The notes beneath the pieces are model-generated. The model did not search any database, was not told the DNA's origin, and saw only the letters and a list, made by a program, of their open reading frames with translations. A stretch of DNA of 64,000 nt. Origin: Roseovarius sp. M141. GTDB lineage: Bacteria; Pseudomonadota; Alphaproteobacteria; Rhodobacterales; Rhodobacteraceae. Every line of letters begins with the position of its first letter. Within the stretch, counting starts at the first letter, position 1. Positions 63,103 to 64,000 of this stretch are shown piece after piece. The stretch is taken from assembly GCF_024355225.1 (NCBI RefSeq), contig NZ_VCNH01000005.1, positions 1-64,000 on the forward strand, given 5' to 3'. The position numbers and the translations under genes are program-made.

Positions 63103-64000
63103 ATGACACAGACACAAAACAACCGGCGCGTGCTTTTGACCGATGTGATGCGGACTGCCGCCGCGCCTGTGATGGAAAAAACCTCCGGCGCAAGCGTCGA
63201 GGCCGCCGAGGTCGCGGACGCCAACGCCTTGCCGGTGCCTCTGCCGCAGTCGGTGATCGACTGGCTGGCGCAGGCGTCGCTGCTGTACGGCGTGCCGTTT
63301 GAATATCTGGTGCCGCAGGCGCGGATGCTGCCCCGCGAATCCATCAGGTTTTTCTATATCGATACCAATTGGCTGCACCGGTTGGTCGAAGGCGCGGTCA
63401 GCATTGGCATGTCCAGCAGCGCCGACACCGTTCAGCTGATGGGCGCAATCGAAAAGATCGTCGATCAGGCCATGCTGGGCACGTCAGGCGTGCGGGCGAA
63501 AATGCGCGGCAAACCGGCGGCGCCCGCCGGACAGACCGTCGGGCCGATCACCGGATTCCTGCTGCGCTCGGCGGCGGTGTCGGGATGGCCGGGGATGGAA
63601 ATTTCGGCCTATGCCGGGACCACGGCGGACAGTCAGAAACTGCCCCTGCTGCGGCTGGACCGGCTGTCGGACAACATCCTGATCGCCCTGTTCGAGGGGC
63701 TGCCCAAGCGGGTCGATATCCTGCAACCGCCCGAAAGCCTGCATTTTGGCATCCGCCCCGATGGCAGTGACTATTACAGCTTCCTGCGCTGGCTCAGCGC
63801 GGGCGGGTCGGGCAATGACAAACACGCGGCGGGCGAACAGATCGGCAGCGTCGAAGCGCCGGTCGCGATGCGCAGCAATACCGCCCACCCCGGCGTGCTG
63901 GACATTACCAAGACCGCCGAAAACCTGAAGGCGGCGCTGAAAAAGCAATCCGCGCTGGACCCGCAGGATACCTTCACCTCGGCGGAATTTGCGGTGCAGA
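63103..64000 (+). CDS. Unknown protein, 3' end outside window
   Basis: The frame opens at ATG 63103, six bases after the previous stop, and is open to the window end (about 299 codons seen). The start reads TQTQNNRRVLLTDVMRTAAA; then PQSVIDWLAQASLLYGVPFE, YLVPQARMLPRESIRFFYID and NWLHRLVEGAVSIGMSSSAD suggest a folded helical domain, followed by VGPITGFLLRSAAVSGWPGM and LLRLDRLSDNILIALFEGLP. The family is not recognised with certainty. Wording such as PRESIRFFYIDTNWL recalls proteins in phage-tail-like or contractile-system loci, but I cannot support that further. It shows that the operon continues beyond this window. Confidence 0.65.
   Translation, partial: MTQTQNNRRVLLTDVMRTAAAPVMEKTSGASVEAAEVADANALPVPLPQSVIDWLAQASLLYGVPFEYLVPQARMLPRESIRFFYIDTNWLHRLVEGAVSIGMSSSADTVQLMGAIEKIVDQAMLGTSGVRAKMRGKPAAPAGQTVGPITGFLLRSAAVSGWPGMEISAYAGTTADSQKLPLLRLDRLSDNILIALFEGLPKRVDILQPPESLHFGIRPDGSDYYSFLRWLSAGGSGNDKHAAGEQIGSVEAPVAMRSNTAHPGVLDITKTAENLKAALKKQSALDPQDTFTSAEFAVQ

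Noticed and set aside
1..64000. CRISPR arrays, tRNA or rRNA genes
   Set aside because: Read through both strands by eye; no regularly spaced direct repeats, cloverleaf ends or rRNA-like blocks were recognised.

Overview
The window looks like part of an extrachromosomal replicon (plasmid or chromid) of a GC-rich alphaproteobacterium, most likely a Rhodobacterales/Roseobacter-type organism. The grounds are high-GC coding, TRAP and dipeptide-type transporters, IS6/IS256/IS66 elements of the kind common in that group, and a replication module made of a DnaA-like initiator with parAB and a ccdAB addiction pair.

Layout. (1) 1-12.6 kb is a scarred accessory region: the 3' part of a frameshifted TRAP permease, a tyrosine recombinase, remnants of IS6 and IS66, an mgtE pseudogene interrupted by an IS256 element with a 9-bp target duplication, two frameshifted MFS genes, a gamma-butyrobetaine hydroxylase-like dioxygenase, a full IS6 copy with 18-bp ends, and a Cds1-type PLP enzyme. 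(2) 12.8-17.1 kb is the maintenance module: ccdB/ccdA, the initiator gene, a 540-bp origin-like spacer with TGTCCCC half-sites, and parA-parB, with four near-identical 14-bp palindromes that look like centromere (parS) sites. (3) 17.2-23.8 kb holds TRAP genes dctP, dctM and dctQ and the sulfate-activation genes cysD and cysNC. (4) 23.9-38.7 kb is a divergent catabolic cluster around a GntR regulator with a 17-bp operator. On the minus strand are an acetylpolyamine amidohydrolase-like enzyme, a ThDP enzyme, an M20 deacylase, a kinase/PLP-enzyme pair resembling hydroxylysine degradation, and, coupled to them, PlsC, CdsA and a CDP-alcohol phosphatidyltransferase. On the plus strand is a Dpp-type ABC importer. 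(5) 38.8-44.3 kb carries single genes: truncated globin, pirin, isochorismatase family, GST, LysR with a DMT exporter. (6) 44.5-64 kb is the most unusual part: a small unknown protein, an Asp/Asn beta-hydroxylase-like gene and, divergent from it, a plus-strand operon of unknown function that leaves the window.

The unknown operon encodes a 212-aa beta-rich protein, two stand-alone GGx-repeat proteins, an 856-aa lipase-like protein whose nucleophile serine is replaced by Asp and which carries a fused GGx domain, a further GGx protein, a 3166-aa giant protein with a roughly 265-residue internal periodicity and a region that resembles DUF6603, a 524-aa protein and a further truncated one. The GGx domains share an entry motif and look like one family in split and fused forms. 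Their Asn/Asp-rich repeats beside an Asp/Asn hydroxylase suggest a structural or adhesive assembly that may be modified after translation; this function is inference.

About eight frame breaks, nearly all single-base insertions in short homopolymers, lie in the first 15.4 kb, including one in parA. None is apparent in the remaining 48 kb. They may be local decay, sequence error, or both.
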